Shown: positions 52,947 to 61,549, counted from the first letter of the stretch. The stretch: DNA of 64,000 bases from Cyclobacteriaceae bacterium (GCA_016787605.1 JAEUUE010000075.1:62001-126000), one strand, 5' to 3'. The notes: a model not told the origin generated them from the letters alone. Numbers and translations are program-made.

Positions 52947-55016
52947 ATGGCAGTCTTCACCGACGAGATTACTCTCTCGAAAGATTTCAGGAAGCAAGCA
53001 GCCAGGGCCATCCTTTCGATTGGCCTCTTCCTCGTCACCTATTTGGTGTTGATCATTGTCGCTATTGGCCTGACTATTTTTTGCGTGTATGCCGGCTTGG
53101 CGATGATTGTTGCCCGACCAATGATCATAACCATTGGTTTGGGATTGGGACTTGCGAGCCTGGGGATTCTGGTCCTGATATTCCTGATGAAATTCGTGTC
53201 ACAATCACGCAAGGTCGACAGGTCCGGCCTGGTCGAAATTTCCCGAAAAGATGAGCCGGTCCTGTATGGCCTACTTGATGATATCGTACACCGAGTAGGC
53301 ACAAGCCCTCCCAAAAAAGTATACCTGTCTCCGGATGTAAATGCTGCTGTTTTTTATGATTCCAGTTTTTGGAGCATGTTTTTACCGGTGCGAAAAAACC
53401 TCATGATTGGAGTAGGACTGGTAAACACTCTTACGGAGGCGGAGTTGAAGGGAGTGCTGGCTCATGAGTTCGGACATTTCTCACAAAAGACGATGAAGGT
53501 GGGCAGCTATGTGTACCATGTGAATCAGGTGATTTTCAATCTGCTCTTTGAAAACGACGGCTACAATGAACTGATCCAGCGTTGGGCCGGCATCAGCTCT
53601 TATTTCTCAATTTTTGTTGCCATTGCCGTCAAAGTGGTATCGGGAATCCAGGTAATTCTGCGCGGCTTATACAGCCTGATCAACAAGGCCTACATGGGAT
53701 TATCGCGTGAAATGGAATTCCATGCAGATGAAATTGCGGCTCTGGTAACTGGGCCAAAACCACTGATGAACGCTCTCCTTCGACTCAATTTCGCGGAGCA
53801 GGCCTTGGAGCATGTAATTCTATTCTACAGGGAAAGGACCAAAGAAGGGCTTCGAAGCGTGAATGTGTTTCGTGAGCAGGTCGTTGTCATAAAGCTCCTT
53901 GCGGCCGAAGTCGAAATACCTATGGTAAGGGAATTCCCTCAAATATCCACTGAACTGTACACCAGGTTCAACAAGTCAAAACTGGAAATCAAGGATCAGT
54001 GGGCATCACATCCGACGATGGAGGAGCGCGTGGAGCGATTGTCCAAACTCAGCGGTAATGGATCATTCGAGACCGACAAGCCGGCGAGCACTGTTTTCCG
54101 GGATTTTGAAGGAACTCAACGTGTGCTTTCCAACCTCCTGTGGAAAGGGGCCAATCTCCCGGAGGCAGGAGTACCAGTATCCCCGGAACGATTTGAGCAT
54201 GATTTTTCTGATACCTACCAGCGAAACACATTTCCCAAACTCTACAACGGTTATTACAACAACCGGAACCCAAGGTCATTTCCCCTTCGTGATACCCAAG
54301 AGGCCACCGCTGCAGATATCAGCCAGTTATTTTCCAGGGAGATGGTCGATAAAGTTTATACCGCTCTGGCCCTTCAAAATGATGCCTTTCATCTGCGCCA
54401 GATCAGGGATGGTGAGATTCGAGTGAAGACTTTCGATTATGAGGGAAGAAAATTCCAGGCCACCGAAGCGGGACGCCTGCTGCCTCAGCTGGAGTCAGCG
54501 CTGGCCAGAGTCAATGAAGAGCTGGAACAGAATGATAAAATGATATATAGCTTCTTCAGGAAGCTTGAGAAAGCACAACAGGGCAACCGGCTGCAACTAC
54601 TACACAGCGAGTTGGCCACTTTCGAGAAGGAGTTGGAGAGAGACCAGGAGATATATGGCAATCTCTTGATCAAACTTCAATTTGTCCAGACGACGACGCC
54701 GGTGGAGACGATAAAGGAGAATTTTCAGACCCTTCGCCCTTTGGAGGCTGAATTCAAGGAGAAGATTCGGGAGCTTCTGAACCGAAGCGAAATGGAGACG
54801 GAAATCACATCCGATACCCGGCAGCGCTTTGAGAATTACGCCGCTTCTGACCTCGAATATTTTGGATTGGAAACGTATATACACAAAAACCTGGAACTTC
54901 TGTTTTCTGTGCTGAATGATTACTCCTCCGTGTTAACTTCTCACTTCTTTAAATTGAAAAAGTCGCTTTTGACTTATCAGCATGATCTTTTCCTGGCTAC
55001 GGGAAAAGCAATTTGA
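52947..55016 (+). CDS. Membrane M48-family metallopeptidase with long C-terminal coil
   Basis: A 689-residue membrane zinc protease of the HtpX/Ste24 class (M48). Two hydrophobic segments (about 30-95) precede the protease domain, in which H173, E174 and H177 form HEFGH and EMEFHADEIAA (near 255) gives the third Zn ligand. Another hydrophobic segment separates the two halves. From about residue 490 the chain is predominantly helical and charged (ELEQNDKMIYSFFRKLEKAQQ), with no known domain. The head-tail arrangement differs from short HtpX (about 290 residues). Likely role: membrane-protein quality control, inferred from the family. Confidence 0.87.
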   Translation: MAVFTDEITLSKDFRKQAARAILSIGLFLVTYLVLIIVAIGLTIFCVYAGLAMIVARPMIITIGLGLGLASLGILVLIFLMKFVSQSRKVDRSGLVEISRKDEPVLYGLLDDIVHRVGTSPPKKVYLSPDVNAAVFYDSSFWSMFLPVRKNLMIGVGLVNTLTEAELKGVLAHEFGHFSQKTMKVGSYVYHVNQVIFNLLFENDGYNELIQRWAGISSYFSIFVAIAVKVVSGIQVILRGLYSLINKAYMGLSREMEFHADEIAALVTGPKPLMNALLRLNFAEQALEHVILFYRERTKEGLRSVNVFREQVVVIKLLAAEVEIPMVREFPQISTELYTRFNKSKLEIKDQWASHPTMEERVERLSKLSGNGSFETDKPASTVFRDFEGTQRVLSNLLWKGANLPEAGVPVSPERFEHDFSDTYQRNTFPKLYNGYYNNRNPRSFPLRDTQEATAADISQLFSREMVDKVYTALALQNDAFHLRQIRDGEIRVKTFDYEGRKFQATEAGRLLPQLESALARVNEELEQNDKMIYSFFRKLEKAQQGNRLQLLHSELATFEKELERDQEIYGNLLIKLQFVQTTTPVETIKENFQTLRPLEAEFKEKIRELLNRSEMETEITSDTRQRFENYAASDLEYFGLETYIHKNLELLFSVLNDYSSVLTSHFFKLKKSLLTYQHDLFLATGKAI

Positions 55017-55045
55017 AGAAGGAGAAGGCGATCCATAGGGAGCAA

Positions 55046-56176
55046 TCACAAGCCCCTGCCCCCGGTCAGCAATTCATAGATTTTCGGTGCCCCTTTCCTA
55101 AGGAGTGCTCCTATTCCAACGCATAGGGCGATCACCAGGAGGGGCAGCAGGATAAAGGCTACCAGCCTTGCACCTTCCAAGGGTTGGAGGAGAGCAATGA
55201 AAGGGTTGATAAAGTAGGCGATAAAGGGCGCGTGCACGGCGTAGATCATGAACGAGAAGGCGCTGAGCCACACGAACCAGGACCTCGCCATGAACCACCG
55301 AACGATGCCATCGCCCCCATACCAGGCAGCAATGAGCCCGCTGATGACTACGCCCTTGTGGAGAAAAGTGATGAGGGTGAAGACGGAATCCCCCATCAGC
55401 GCCTGTCCGTTAAAGGCCAGCCACGTTTTCGCCAAGGCCATCAGCACAAAGGCCGTGAACCAGCCAACGGGGTTCATCCATCCCTTCGGATGCTCGATGG
55501 AGAACCCGGTCTTTTGAATCCAAACACCTAATGAAAAGAAGAGCAGCCCTTCTCCTTCAAAGAAGATGAAGCCGAACGTGCCTATCCAAAGCAAAGTGGC
55601 TACCGTAAAGAAAATGGGCTTTGAAACTTTTCCCAGCACCGCGCTGCGAATCCACGGGTAGGCGAGATTGTAAATGAGCAACACACGGATGAACCACAAC
55701 TGGTAGGAAACCGGGAGAAAGATCCACCGGAACATCAACTCATACCATTGATAGTCGTGAAGGAGTTGGCGCGTGTCATCAATCTGTACGACCTGGGAGT
55801 CGGCGATGATAGCTCGGGTGTAGGGATGAAGTTCCAGTGCAAAGGTCAACGCGATCCCCAGGCCGCTCCAGAGGAGATACGGCAAACCCAGTGTACGCAG
55901 TCTTTTCTTTACTCGTTGACCATACGGCTGGTCGTCGTGCAGGGCAAACAAGTATCCCGAAATGATAAACAACATGGGAATGCGGAACCGGAACAGCCCG
56001 TTAGCCAGCCAATATTCCAGGAACGCCGTGGGCGTCATCGGTTCCGAAGGCGCCGACCAAGGCTGGAGGTAACGGAGTTCGAGGTTATACCCGTGCACGA
56101 ACACGAGCAGGAACATGGACACGAATGACCAGAAGCGAAATTTCTGACTTAGAAAAGGACTTACAGCCTTATCCAT
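55046..56176 (-). CDS. Acyltransferase-3 family membrane protein
   Basis: A 376-residue polytopic membrane protein of the acyltransferase 3 (OafA/YrhL-like) family, which O-acylates sugars, lipids or peptidoglycan. Ten or eleven transmembrane helices are visible. The His-Gly motif is in LLVFVHGYNLELRYLQPW, and FRIPMLFIISGYLFA holds the conserved RIP(M/L)FF-type segment. PVSYQLWFIRVLL (about 210) is a second conserved region. It lies 45 bases downstream of the CDGSH gene on the same strand; acceptor and acyl group are unknown. Confidence 0.9.
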   Translation of the reverse strand: MDKAVSPFLSQKFRFWSFVSMFLLVFVHGYNLELRYLQPWSAPSEPMTPTAFLEYWLANGLFRFRIPMLFIISGYLFALHDDQPYGQRVKKRLRTLGLPYLLWSGLGIALTFALELHPYTRAIIADSQVVQIDDTRQLLHDYQWYELMFRWIFLPVSYQLWFIRVLLIYNLAYPWIRSAVLGKVSKPIFFTVATLLWIGTFGFIFFEGEGLLFFSLGVWIQKTGFSIEHPKGWMNPVGWFTAFVLMALAKTWLAFNGQALMGDSVFTLITFLHKGVVISGLIAAWYGGDGIVRWFMARSWFVWLSAFSFMIYAVHAPFIAYFINPFIALLQPLEGARLVAFILLPLLVIALCVGIGALLRKGAPKIYELLTGGRGL

Positions 56177-56221
56177 AATGTAGGAGGAAACGGAGTGGAG
56201 CCTGTCGGGTTGTGCCCGTCA

Positions 56222-56446
56222 TCAGACCTTGCGGGGAGGAAGTTCAAACGCAGTGGCCACGTGCTCGAAGTTTCCCTTGTGAGATCCATCACAAAAAGGT
56301 TTGTTGGCCGATCGGCCACAGCGACACATGGAAACCGTTGTTCGGCCCTGGAGACCATACGGAAGTCCCTGGGTGTCGACTATTTCGAAGTCGCCCTCTA
56401 CCTTAAGGGAGCCGTTGGAGTTGACGGTGATTTTTGTGGAAGGCAT
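56222..56446 (-). CDS. CDGSH iron-sulfur domain protein
   Basis: A 74-residue protein with a CDGSH-type [2Fe-2S] site: C41, C43, C52 and H56 in CRCGRSANKPFCDGSH, the standard 3Cys-1His ligation of the mitoNEET family. The remainder is a small beta sheet. It might be a redox or Fe-S transfer protein. Leftward, with the acyltransferase gene following 45 bases later. Confidence 0.93.
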   Translation of the reverse strand: MPSTKITVNSNGSLKVEGDFEIVDTQGLPYGLQGRTTVSMCRCGRSANKPFCDGSHKGNFEHVATAFELPPRKV

Positions 56447-56594
56447 GATAGCTGTTTTTTCCCAAGGTAACTTCCACGCTTGATCTTCCGAAGTGAATTC
56501 ATAAAATGTGGAGACCTGACTTGTTGTGAGAATGGTTCGATGTCAACCCAATCCCCTATATTCACCAAGGAATAAAAACATTTGGCGCAGGGAA

Positions 56595-56822
56595 ATGCGG
56601 ATCATTACACTCTTCATGATTGTCCTTCTTGCCATTGGAACCTGCCTGGACATTGCTCATCCGACATTCCAGGAGACGGACACCATGAAATACAAGCTTA
56701 AATATGTCCGCTTGAGACCCATACATGAGGAAGAATGGCAACGAATTCAACGAAGAAGGTCAGCGGCCGAAACAGATTCAATGGAAGTTGGCCTGAAAAG
56801 GTACTTGACCAGCGAAAGATGA
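56595..56822 (+). CDS. Small exported hypothetical protein
   Basis: A 75-residue candidate protein starting at 56595 (MRIITLFMIVLLAIGTCLDIAH): a short hydrophobic N-terminus with a Cys at 17, then a Lys/Arg/Glu-rich soluble part (KYKLKYVRLRPIHEEEWQRIQRRR). The frame opens at 56526 but the signal-like start is at 56595. I do not recognise it. Gap of 34 bases to the RidA gene, same strand. Coding status is plausible, not proven. Confidence 0.42.
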   Translation: MRIITLFMIVLLAIGTCLDIAHPTFQETDTMKYKLKYVRLRPIHEEEWQRIQRRRSAAETDSMEVGLKRYLTSER

Positions 56823-56856
56823 AATAGCATATTGACCAATCCGTTAATTGTACTTT

Positions 56857-57237
56857 ATGAAAAAAATTGTCGCTGAAGCCGCTCCCAAAGCCATTGGCCC
56901 TTACGCCCATGCCTGGCAATCGGGCCAACTTATTTTCTGTTCTGGGCAAACCCCGCTTAACCCGGCAACGATGCAGATAGAAGGCGCGACCGTAGCGGAG
57001 CAAACGACGCTGGTGCTTTCCAACCTGGAGACGGTGCTGAAAGCCGCCGGGTGCGACCGGGCGCATGTGCTCAAGACATCCGTCTTCCTGAAAAATTTCG
57101 CCGACTTCGAGCGAATGAACAAAGCCTACGAAGCTTTTTTTGGTGATCACAAGCCTGCCCGCACAACGGTGGAGGTGAGTCGCCTGCCGAAAGATGCGCT
57201 GGTGGAGATAGAGTGCGTAGCGGAAGTCAGGAACTGA
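56857..57237 (+). CDS. ridA: RidA-family imine/enamine deaminase
   Basis: A 126-residue RidA (YjgF/YER057c/UK114) protein that hydrolyses reactive 2-aminoacrylate and other enamines produced by PLP enzymes. I start at 56857 (MKKIVAEAAPKAIGPYAHAW). The family motifs are AIGPYAHA, FCSGQTPLNP and the active-site R in KPARTTVEVSRLP (about 106). Length is normal. Confidence 0.95.
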   Translation: MKKIVAEAAPKAIGPYAHAWQSGQLIFCSGQTPLNPATMQIEGATVAEQTTLVLSNLETVLKAAGCDRAHVLKTSVFLKNFADFERMNKAYEAFFGDHKPARTTVEVSRLPKDALVEIECVAEVRN

Positions 57238-57249
57238 AACATTAGCGGT

Positions 57250-57270
57250 CCTACACCTGACAGGTGTAGG
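57250..57270. repeat. Perfect REP-like palindrome
   Basis: Arms CCTACACCTG (57250-57259) and CAGGTGTAGG (57261-57270) form a perfect 10-bp inverted repeat around a single A; the core is CCTGACAGG, a palindrome seen dispersed in many Bacteroidota genomes. A second small inverted repeat, ACGGG (57294-57298) and CCCGT (57306-57310), follows. Located between ridA and an NTF2-like gene, it looks like a degenerate dispersed repeat element. Confidence 0.55.
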
Positions 57271-57320
57271 ACACGGCCAGTCTGGGAAACCTGACGGGTC
57301 CTTGGCCCGTTAGTCAAATC

Positions 57321-57761
57321 ATGCTCAGACTACTCTTCTTCCTCGCCCCCCTCACCACACTGGCCCAGTCCTCCGATGAACAGCTGATTCGCAAAGCCTC
57401 CCGGCAGTTTTCTGCCGACTACGTACGAGGAGACTTCGTGGCAATGAGCGAACACTATACCGAGGAGGCCTTGGTAATGGCACCCGGTCGCGACGCCCTT
57501 GTAGGAAAGGCCGCCATCCTGGAGTTCTGGCAAACCACCACCGTACCCTTGACCCACGAAAGCGTTCCGGAGAAAATTGTGATCGAAGGCGATGTGGCCT
57601 ACGATTACGGTTACTTTTATGTGCAGACCCAGAAACCGGGCGAGCCACCAGGTCCAACCAATTCGGCGAAGTATTATATCCGTTGGAAGAAGGGGAGCGA
57701 TGGGGTTTGGCGAATGGCCTTCGACATGTGGAATAGCCGCTCGGCGAACTGGAAGCGATAA
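57321..57761 (+). CDS. Exported NTF2-like (SnoaL/DUF4440) protein
   Basis: A 146-residue exported protein (signal MLRLLFFLAPLTTLAQ) of the NTF2-like cone fold. MSEHYTEEALVMAPGRDALVGKAAILEFW and DVAYDYGYFYVQTQ, ending WRMAFDMWNSR, are typical of SnoaL/DUF4440 proteins with a pocket for small ligands. No catalytic triad is discernible. A rightward gene just before the arylsulfatase. Confidence 0.86.
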   Translation: MLRLLFFLAPLTTLAQSSDEQLIRKASRQFSADYVRGDFVAMSEHYTEEALVMAPGRDALVGKAAILEFWQTTTVPLTHESVPEKIVIEGDVAYDYGYFYVQTQKPGEPPGPTNSAKYYIRWKKGSDGVWRMAFDMWNSRSANWKR

Positions 57762-57777
57762 TCAGCGGTTGATTGTG

Positions 57778-57785
57778 TAAATTCG
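57778..57785 (+). promoter_or_regulatory. -7 box 3 bases in front of the arylsulfatase ATG
   Basis: TAAATTCG (7/8 match to TAnnTTTG) is followed by GTG and then the ATG at 57789. It may make a leaderless transcript, although this gene could also be co-transcribed with the NTF2-like gene 27 bases upstream. Confidence 0.28.
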
Positions 57786-57788
57786 GTG

Positions 57789-59420
57789 ATGCGTCCTCAC
57801 CGGGTTATACCTGTTCTGTTGCTTGCTTGCGTGGCGGTGAGTGCATTTGCCCAGCCGCCGGCCAGTCTCCCGAATATCCTGCTGATTGTTGCCGATGACC
57901 TCGGCTATGCAGACCTCGGCTGCTACGGAGGCGATATCCGCACACCCACCCTGGATAAGCTGGCTTCCGAAGGACTTCTGCTGACAAATTTTCACACCGC
58001 GCCCTCCTGTGCACCGACTCGCGCGATGCTTCTCTCCGGCAATAACAATCATGCGGCTGGGATGGGGCGTCAAGGCGGTGCCCGCAACGATTGGGAGGCA
58101 AGTCAGCCTGGTTACGAGGGATACCTCAGCGACCGCGTGATCCCGTTTCCCCAACTGCTGAGTGATGCCGGTTACCATACCTACACGGCCGGCAAGTGGC
58201 ATCTCGGCAAGAAACCGGAGAACTCGCCAAAAGCGAAGGGTTTTGAGCGTTCCTTCAGCCTGCTTCAAGGGGCAAGCAATCACTACAACAACACGGGACT
58301 TATCTCAGCCGATAGTGTTTCCCTCTACAGCGCCGACGGTAAGCTGGTGGATTATCCGACTGGCCGTTACTCCACGGAGTTCTATACGGAGAGGCTCATG
58401 GAGTTTATCCGGGAAGGCAAGCGCGACGGCAAACCGTTCTTTGCTTTTGCCGCCTACACTTCTCCGCATTGGCCGCTGCAGGCCCCGGCCGCGAATGATC
58501 GATATCGCGGACGCTACGAAATGGGATACGACAGCCTTCGGGTCTTGCGCTTTGAAAGCCTGAAAAAGGCGGGGATAATTCCCAAGGACAGCAAGTTGCC
58601 ACCCCAGCTTGAGTCCATTAAACCCTGGTCTTCACTTACCGCCGAGGAACGAAAGACCGAATCGCGCAAGATGGAGCTCTATGCAGCCATGGTCGACCAT
58701 CTGGATGAGCAGTTGAAGAAGCTGGTTGATTTCCTGAAGAAGGAAAGGTTGTATGATAACACGATTATCGTGTTCATGTCAGACAACGGTGCCGGGGCTG
58801 AGGACTTCTTTGTGCAGCGACCTTATGCGGACTTCATTGCTCCGCGGCATGACAACCGCTACGAAAACATGGGAAAGCCAAACTCTTTCGTGAGTTATGG
58901 TCCACCCTGGGCCAAAGCAGGCGCTGCGCCGTTCAGCCATCACAAGGGATACGCCACGGAAGGCGGGACGAGGGCTCCGCTGATCATAGCAGGGGAGAAA
59001 TGGGTAAACCGAAGGGGAATTCGTCACGAATTTCTTACCGTTATGGACCTTGCGCCCACGTTTCTGGAGCTGGCCGGTGTTGTGTACCCCGGAAATCGCG
59101 GAACCGCGACGACCCGCCCGATGCTGGGCAGCTCATTGCGATCCTACCTGGATGGAAGTTCAACCGCTGTTCATGATTCCACCTATGTTTTCGGATTGTG
59201 GTCCGGAGGGTATGCTGGTTTTTGGCGGGGACGATGGAAACTGGCGAATAAGTCAATTCCGTATCGTGAGGATCGCATGCAGTTGTTTGATCTTGTCAGT
59301 GATCCGGGAGAAACCACGGACCTATCGGCAAAGCGTCCCGCTACGTACCAGGCGATGGTGGAGGCCTGGAGGCAGTACCTGCAAGCCCATGATATCCGGC
59401 TTCCGGCGGCAAAAGATTAA
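57789..59420 (+). CDS. Exported type I arylsulfatase
   Basis: A 543-residue exported sulfatase (signal MRPHRVIPVLLLACVAVSAFA). The conserved sulfatase signature is PSCAPTRAML, with C74 to be converted to formylglycine and R78 stabilising it; D36 and D37 in IVADDLGYADL bind Ca. Formation of the active residue needs FGE or anSME elsewhere. GKWHLGKKPENSPKAKGFERSF adds the conserved Lys/His of the family. Homologous enzymes act on sulfated polysaccharides or aryl sulfates. I start at the ATG (57789), one codon after a GTG. Confidence 0.93.
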   Translation: MRPHRVIPVLLLACVAVSAFAQPPASLPNILLIVADDLGYADLGCYGGDIRTPTLDKLASEGLLLTNFHTAPSCAPTRAMLLSGNNNHAAGMGRQGGARNDWEASQPGYEGYLSDRVIPFPQLLSDAGYHTYTAGKWHLGKKPENSPKAKGFERSFSLLQGASNHYNNTGLISADSVSLYSADGKLVDYPTGRYSTEFYTERLMEFIREGKRDGKPFFAFAAYTSPHWPLQAPAANDRYRGRYEMGYDSLRVLRFESLKKAGIIPKDSKLPPQLESIKPWSSLTAEERKTESRKMELYAAMVDHLDEQLKKLVDFLKKERLYDNTIIVFMSDNGAGAEDFFVQRPYADFIAPRHDNRYENMGKPNSFVSYGPPWAKAGAAPFSHHKGYATEGGTRAPLIIAGEKWVNRRGIRHEFLTVMDLAPTFLELAGVVYPGNRGTATTRPMLGSSLRSYLDGSSTAVHDSTYVFGLWSGGYAGFWRGRWKLANKSIPYREDRMQLFDLVSDPGETTDLSAKRPATYQAMVEAWRQYLQAHDIRLPAAKD

Positions 59421-59465
59421 CAGGAGAAGTTGTAACTTACTGGGACAAACCAAACCCTTAACCCT

Positions 59466-59894
59466 ATGGATACCAAAAAACTCGTCATGGGAACGGTCGT
59501 GGGGGGAGTCGTCTATTTTATTCTCGGTTGGATCATCTACGGAATGCTGCTTATGGACATGCTGGCGGAGCACAACAACGCCGCGTGCATGCGACCGGAG
59601 GCAGACATGATCTGGTGGGCCATGATCGCCGGAAACGTAGGATTTGGCGCGTTGCTGACTTTTGTGTTTCTGAAGTCCGGCGTTGCCTCTTTTGGATCCG
59701 GAGCGCAAGCGGGAGGCATGATTGCCTTTTTGCTTTCGCTGAGCGTAGACCTGATGATGTATTCCACCACCAACCTGATGGCCGACATGACCGGGATGGT
59801 GATTGACATCGGGGCATCAACCGTCATGGGGGTGTTGGCCGGCGGTGCCATTGGAATGGTACTTGGCTCCGGCGCGAAGCCGGCTGAGTCCTAG
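59466..59894 (+). CDS. Four-helix membrane protein
   Basis: A 142-residue protein with four predicted transmembrane helices (about 7-25, 45-65, 75-95 and 110-130): MGTVVGGVVYFILGWIIYGML, AGNVGFGALLTFVFL, FLLSLSVDLMMYST and DIGASTVMGVLAGGAIGMVLG. The VGGVVYFILGWIIYG helix and the WWAMIAGNVGFGALLT layout are like DUF1761-type membrane proteins. Function unknown. Its stop overlaps the convergent NTF2-like stop by 4 bases. Confidence 0.8.
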   Translation: MDTKKLVMGTVVGGVVYFILGWIIYGMLLMDMLAEHNNAACMRPEADMIWWAMIAGNVGFGALLTFVFLKSGVASFGSGAQAGGMIAFLLSLSVDLMMYSTTNLMADMTGMVIDIGASTVMGVLAGGAIGMVLGSGAKPAES

Positions 59895-60253
59895 CGATGG
59901 AAAACAGACGAAGCGACGATCAGGCCGTTGTTTAGTTCAAGCATCTCACCTACGTAGAGGTCTTCCTCGCCGGCGACCTGGCGAAGGTATTCCATAAACA
60001 CACGATTGTCTTCTGCCGTCAGGCGCAGCAGCCGGTAGTGCAGCGATGGAAGTCGCTCGAACGCATCTTGCCACCACTGACGGAGGGTTGCTTTTCCTTT
60101 GATGAGTCCCCGGGTTTCAGGATGACGAATCTTGAGTTTAGGACTGTAGTGCTCAGCCTGCTCATCATAGAGACAAAGAAGTCCATCCAGGTCCTTCTTG
60201 TTGAAGGCATCGATCCACCGGCTGGCCACCCCCTTGATCTCGGCAGCACTCAT
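59891..60253 (-). CDS. SnoaL/NTF2-like protein
   Basis: A 120-residue cytoplasmic NTF2-fold protein: AAEIKGVASRWIDAFNKKDLDGLLCLYDEQAEHYSPKL is a SnoaL-like opening and EDLYVGEMLELNNGLIVASSVFH ends the cone. These proteins bind hydrophobic ligands or act as small isomerases. Its ATG overlaps the stop of the upstream membrane gene (ATGA), so the pair are coupled. Confidence 0.88.
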   Translation of the reverse strand: MSAAEIKGVASRWIDAFNKKDLDGLLCLYDEQAEHYSPKLKIRHPETRGLIKGKATLRQWWQDAFERLPSLHYRLLRLTAEDNRVFMEYLRQVAGEEDLYVGEMLELNNGLIVASSVFHR

Positions 60254-60729
60254 GTGGTGGTCAGCAGGTAGGCCGAAATCAGCAGCAGGGGAACGGCGCG
60301 GTAGATGACAGGGGGTATTGAATTAGCCTCTCCGGTTTGCCGGAAGGCGAGGAACATCCCAAGCCCTATGCCCCCGGAGGCGGCATGAATAAACAGCATT
60401 TCCCTGACACCCTGCAATTGCAGAAGGAAGAACATGAGGCCAATGACTCCGACGGAGCATCCTATCCAAAGTATTTTGGGGAGAATGGTTTCAGTCAATA
60501 GTTGGCGGAAGCCTTTCTTCTCTCCCTCCGGGGAGGCAGCAGGCGGGCGATAGGCCATCAGGAAGTAAACGGCCGCCAGGCCGGACAGGGATATCTGCAA
60601 CCCACTCATATAGCCATTGACTTGAAGATAGCGGGCCACAAGGCTGGCACCTACTGCGACGAGGAGGATCAGCTCGGCCTGCTCCAGGTACCGGTAAAGC
60701 GTTTGGGAGAAATTTTTTTGGTCTGCCAT
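60250..60729 (-). CDS. Membrane protein upstream of the NTF2-like gene
   Basis: A 159-residue protein starting at 60729 (MADQKNFSQTLYRYLEQAEL). Four hydrophobic segments occur (ILLVAVGASLVARYL, ISLSGLAAVYFLMAYR, WIGCSVGVIGLMFFLLQL, FIHAASGGIGLGMFLAF with a final APLLLISAYLL). No named family recognised. It is divergent from the Ric-like gene across a 127-base gap holding a CRP/FNR-type palindrome, so it may belong to the same regulon. Confidence 0.78.
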   Translation of the reverse strand: MADQKNFSQTLYRYLEQAELILLVAVGASLVARYLQVNGYMSGLQISLSGLAAVYFLMAYRPPAASPEGEKKGFRQLLTETILPKILWIGCSVGVIGLMFFLLQLQGVREMLFIHAASGGIGLGMFLAFRQTGEANSIPPVIYRAVPLLLISAYLLTTT

Positions 60730-60793
60730 AATGTGAAGGTTAGTCCAAGATACCGTAAAAAGGGCGAATGTGGTCCGGGGAGGCCTCAAATCC

Positions 60794-60805
60794 TGACAAA
60801 TGTCA
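60794..60805. promoter_or_regulatory. CRP/FNR-type operator candidate
   Basis: TGACAAATGTCA is a perfect inverted repeat with TGA-N6-TCA spacing, the core of CRP/FNR-family sites. Its centre (60799.5) is 41.5 bases upstream of 60841; a start there agrees with the CATCTTG -7-like box at 60829-60835 and the Ric-like ATG at 60857, as in class II FNR activation. It sits between divergent genes. Confidence 0.5.
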
Positions 60806-60856
60806 TACTCTCCCGGTTAGAATCCGTTCATCTTGCGGGCTTTCAGAAACGCGAGT

Positions 60857-61549
60857 ATGACGCAGGTTCCCCCATCGCCCCACGAAGAGCTGAAGCAGGT
60901 GCTGATTCGGTACCAGGTGAGCCGGATGCATGAGCTGCTCTATTCCTTCGAAGAGCTGACACGCCTCGGCGTGGATGCCGATTTCGTGTTTGCGCTGCTG
61001 GAAGTTTTCCAGGAGCCGAAGGCCTTCGATAGAAAGGCTTTTGATCGTTTCCGACTGGAAACTATCGTGGACTACATCCGGAAGACGCACGACTACTACC
61101 TGCACCGGAAGCTCCTGGAGATTGAACAGAGCATCCACCTGCTGCTTCGTGCTTATCCGGAAGCCCACCCTTTGCTCGTTATCCTGAACGATTTTTATAC
61201 CTCCTACAAACTTCACCTTTCCAGCCACATCGAGGTGGAAGAGAAGCAACTGCTTCCCTACATTCTCCACCTGCAGAAAGTGGATGACGGAAAGGCGTCT
61301 TTCCAGGCATACCCGGAATCCTATTCCCTCGGTCGCTTCCTCGTCCATCACCACGATACCGAGACGCAACTGGAAGAACTGCGATTGGTGATGCAACGAT
61401 ATTCGCCGCCGCCGACCAATGAGACGCCCTATCGCATCCTGTTGTCGCAACTGGAAGTGCTCGAGAAAGACCTTGCCGTCCACTCCCTGATCGAAGAAGA
61501 AGTACTGCTTCCAAGGGCGTTCGCCATGGAGCGGAAGTGGGGAAGATAA
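60857..61549 (+). CDS. Ric/YtfE-like di-iron hemerythrin protein
   Basis: A 230-residue hemerythrin-like protein starting at 60857 (MTQVPPSPHEELKQVLIRYQ). Metal-binding candidates for a di-iron site are H78 (RKTHDYYLH), H124 and E128 (SSHIEVEEKQLLPY), H164-166 (VHHHDTETQ), and H209 with E213 (HSLIEEEVLLP), spaced as in Ric/YtfE/ScdA, which repair nitric-oxide- and oxidant-damaged iron-sulfur clusters. The ScdA_N segment is absent or divergent. A CRP/FNR-type palindrome lies upstream, fitting control by low oxygen or NO. A plain hemerythrin-domain label is equally safe. Confidence 0.82.
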   Translation: MTQVPPSPHEELKQVLIRYQVSRMHELLYSFEELTRLGVDADFVFALLEVFQEPKAFDRKAFDRFRLETIVDYIRKTHDYYLHRKLLEIEQSIHLLLRAYPEAHPLLVILNDFYTSYKLHLSSHIEVEEKQLLPYILHLQKVDDGKASFQAYPESYSLGRFLVHHHDTETQLEELRLVMQRYSPPPTNETPYRILLSQLEVLEKDLAVHSLIEEEVLLPRAFAMERKWGR

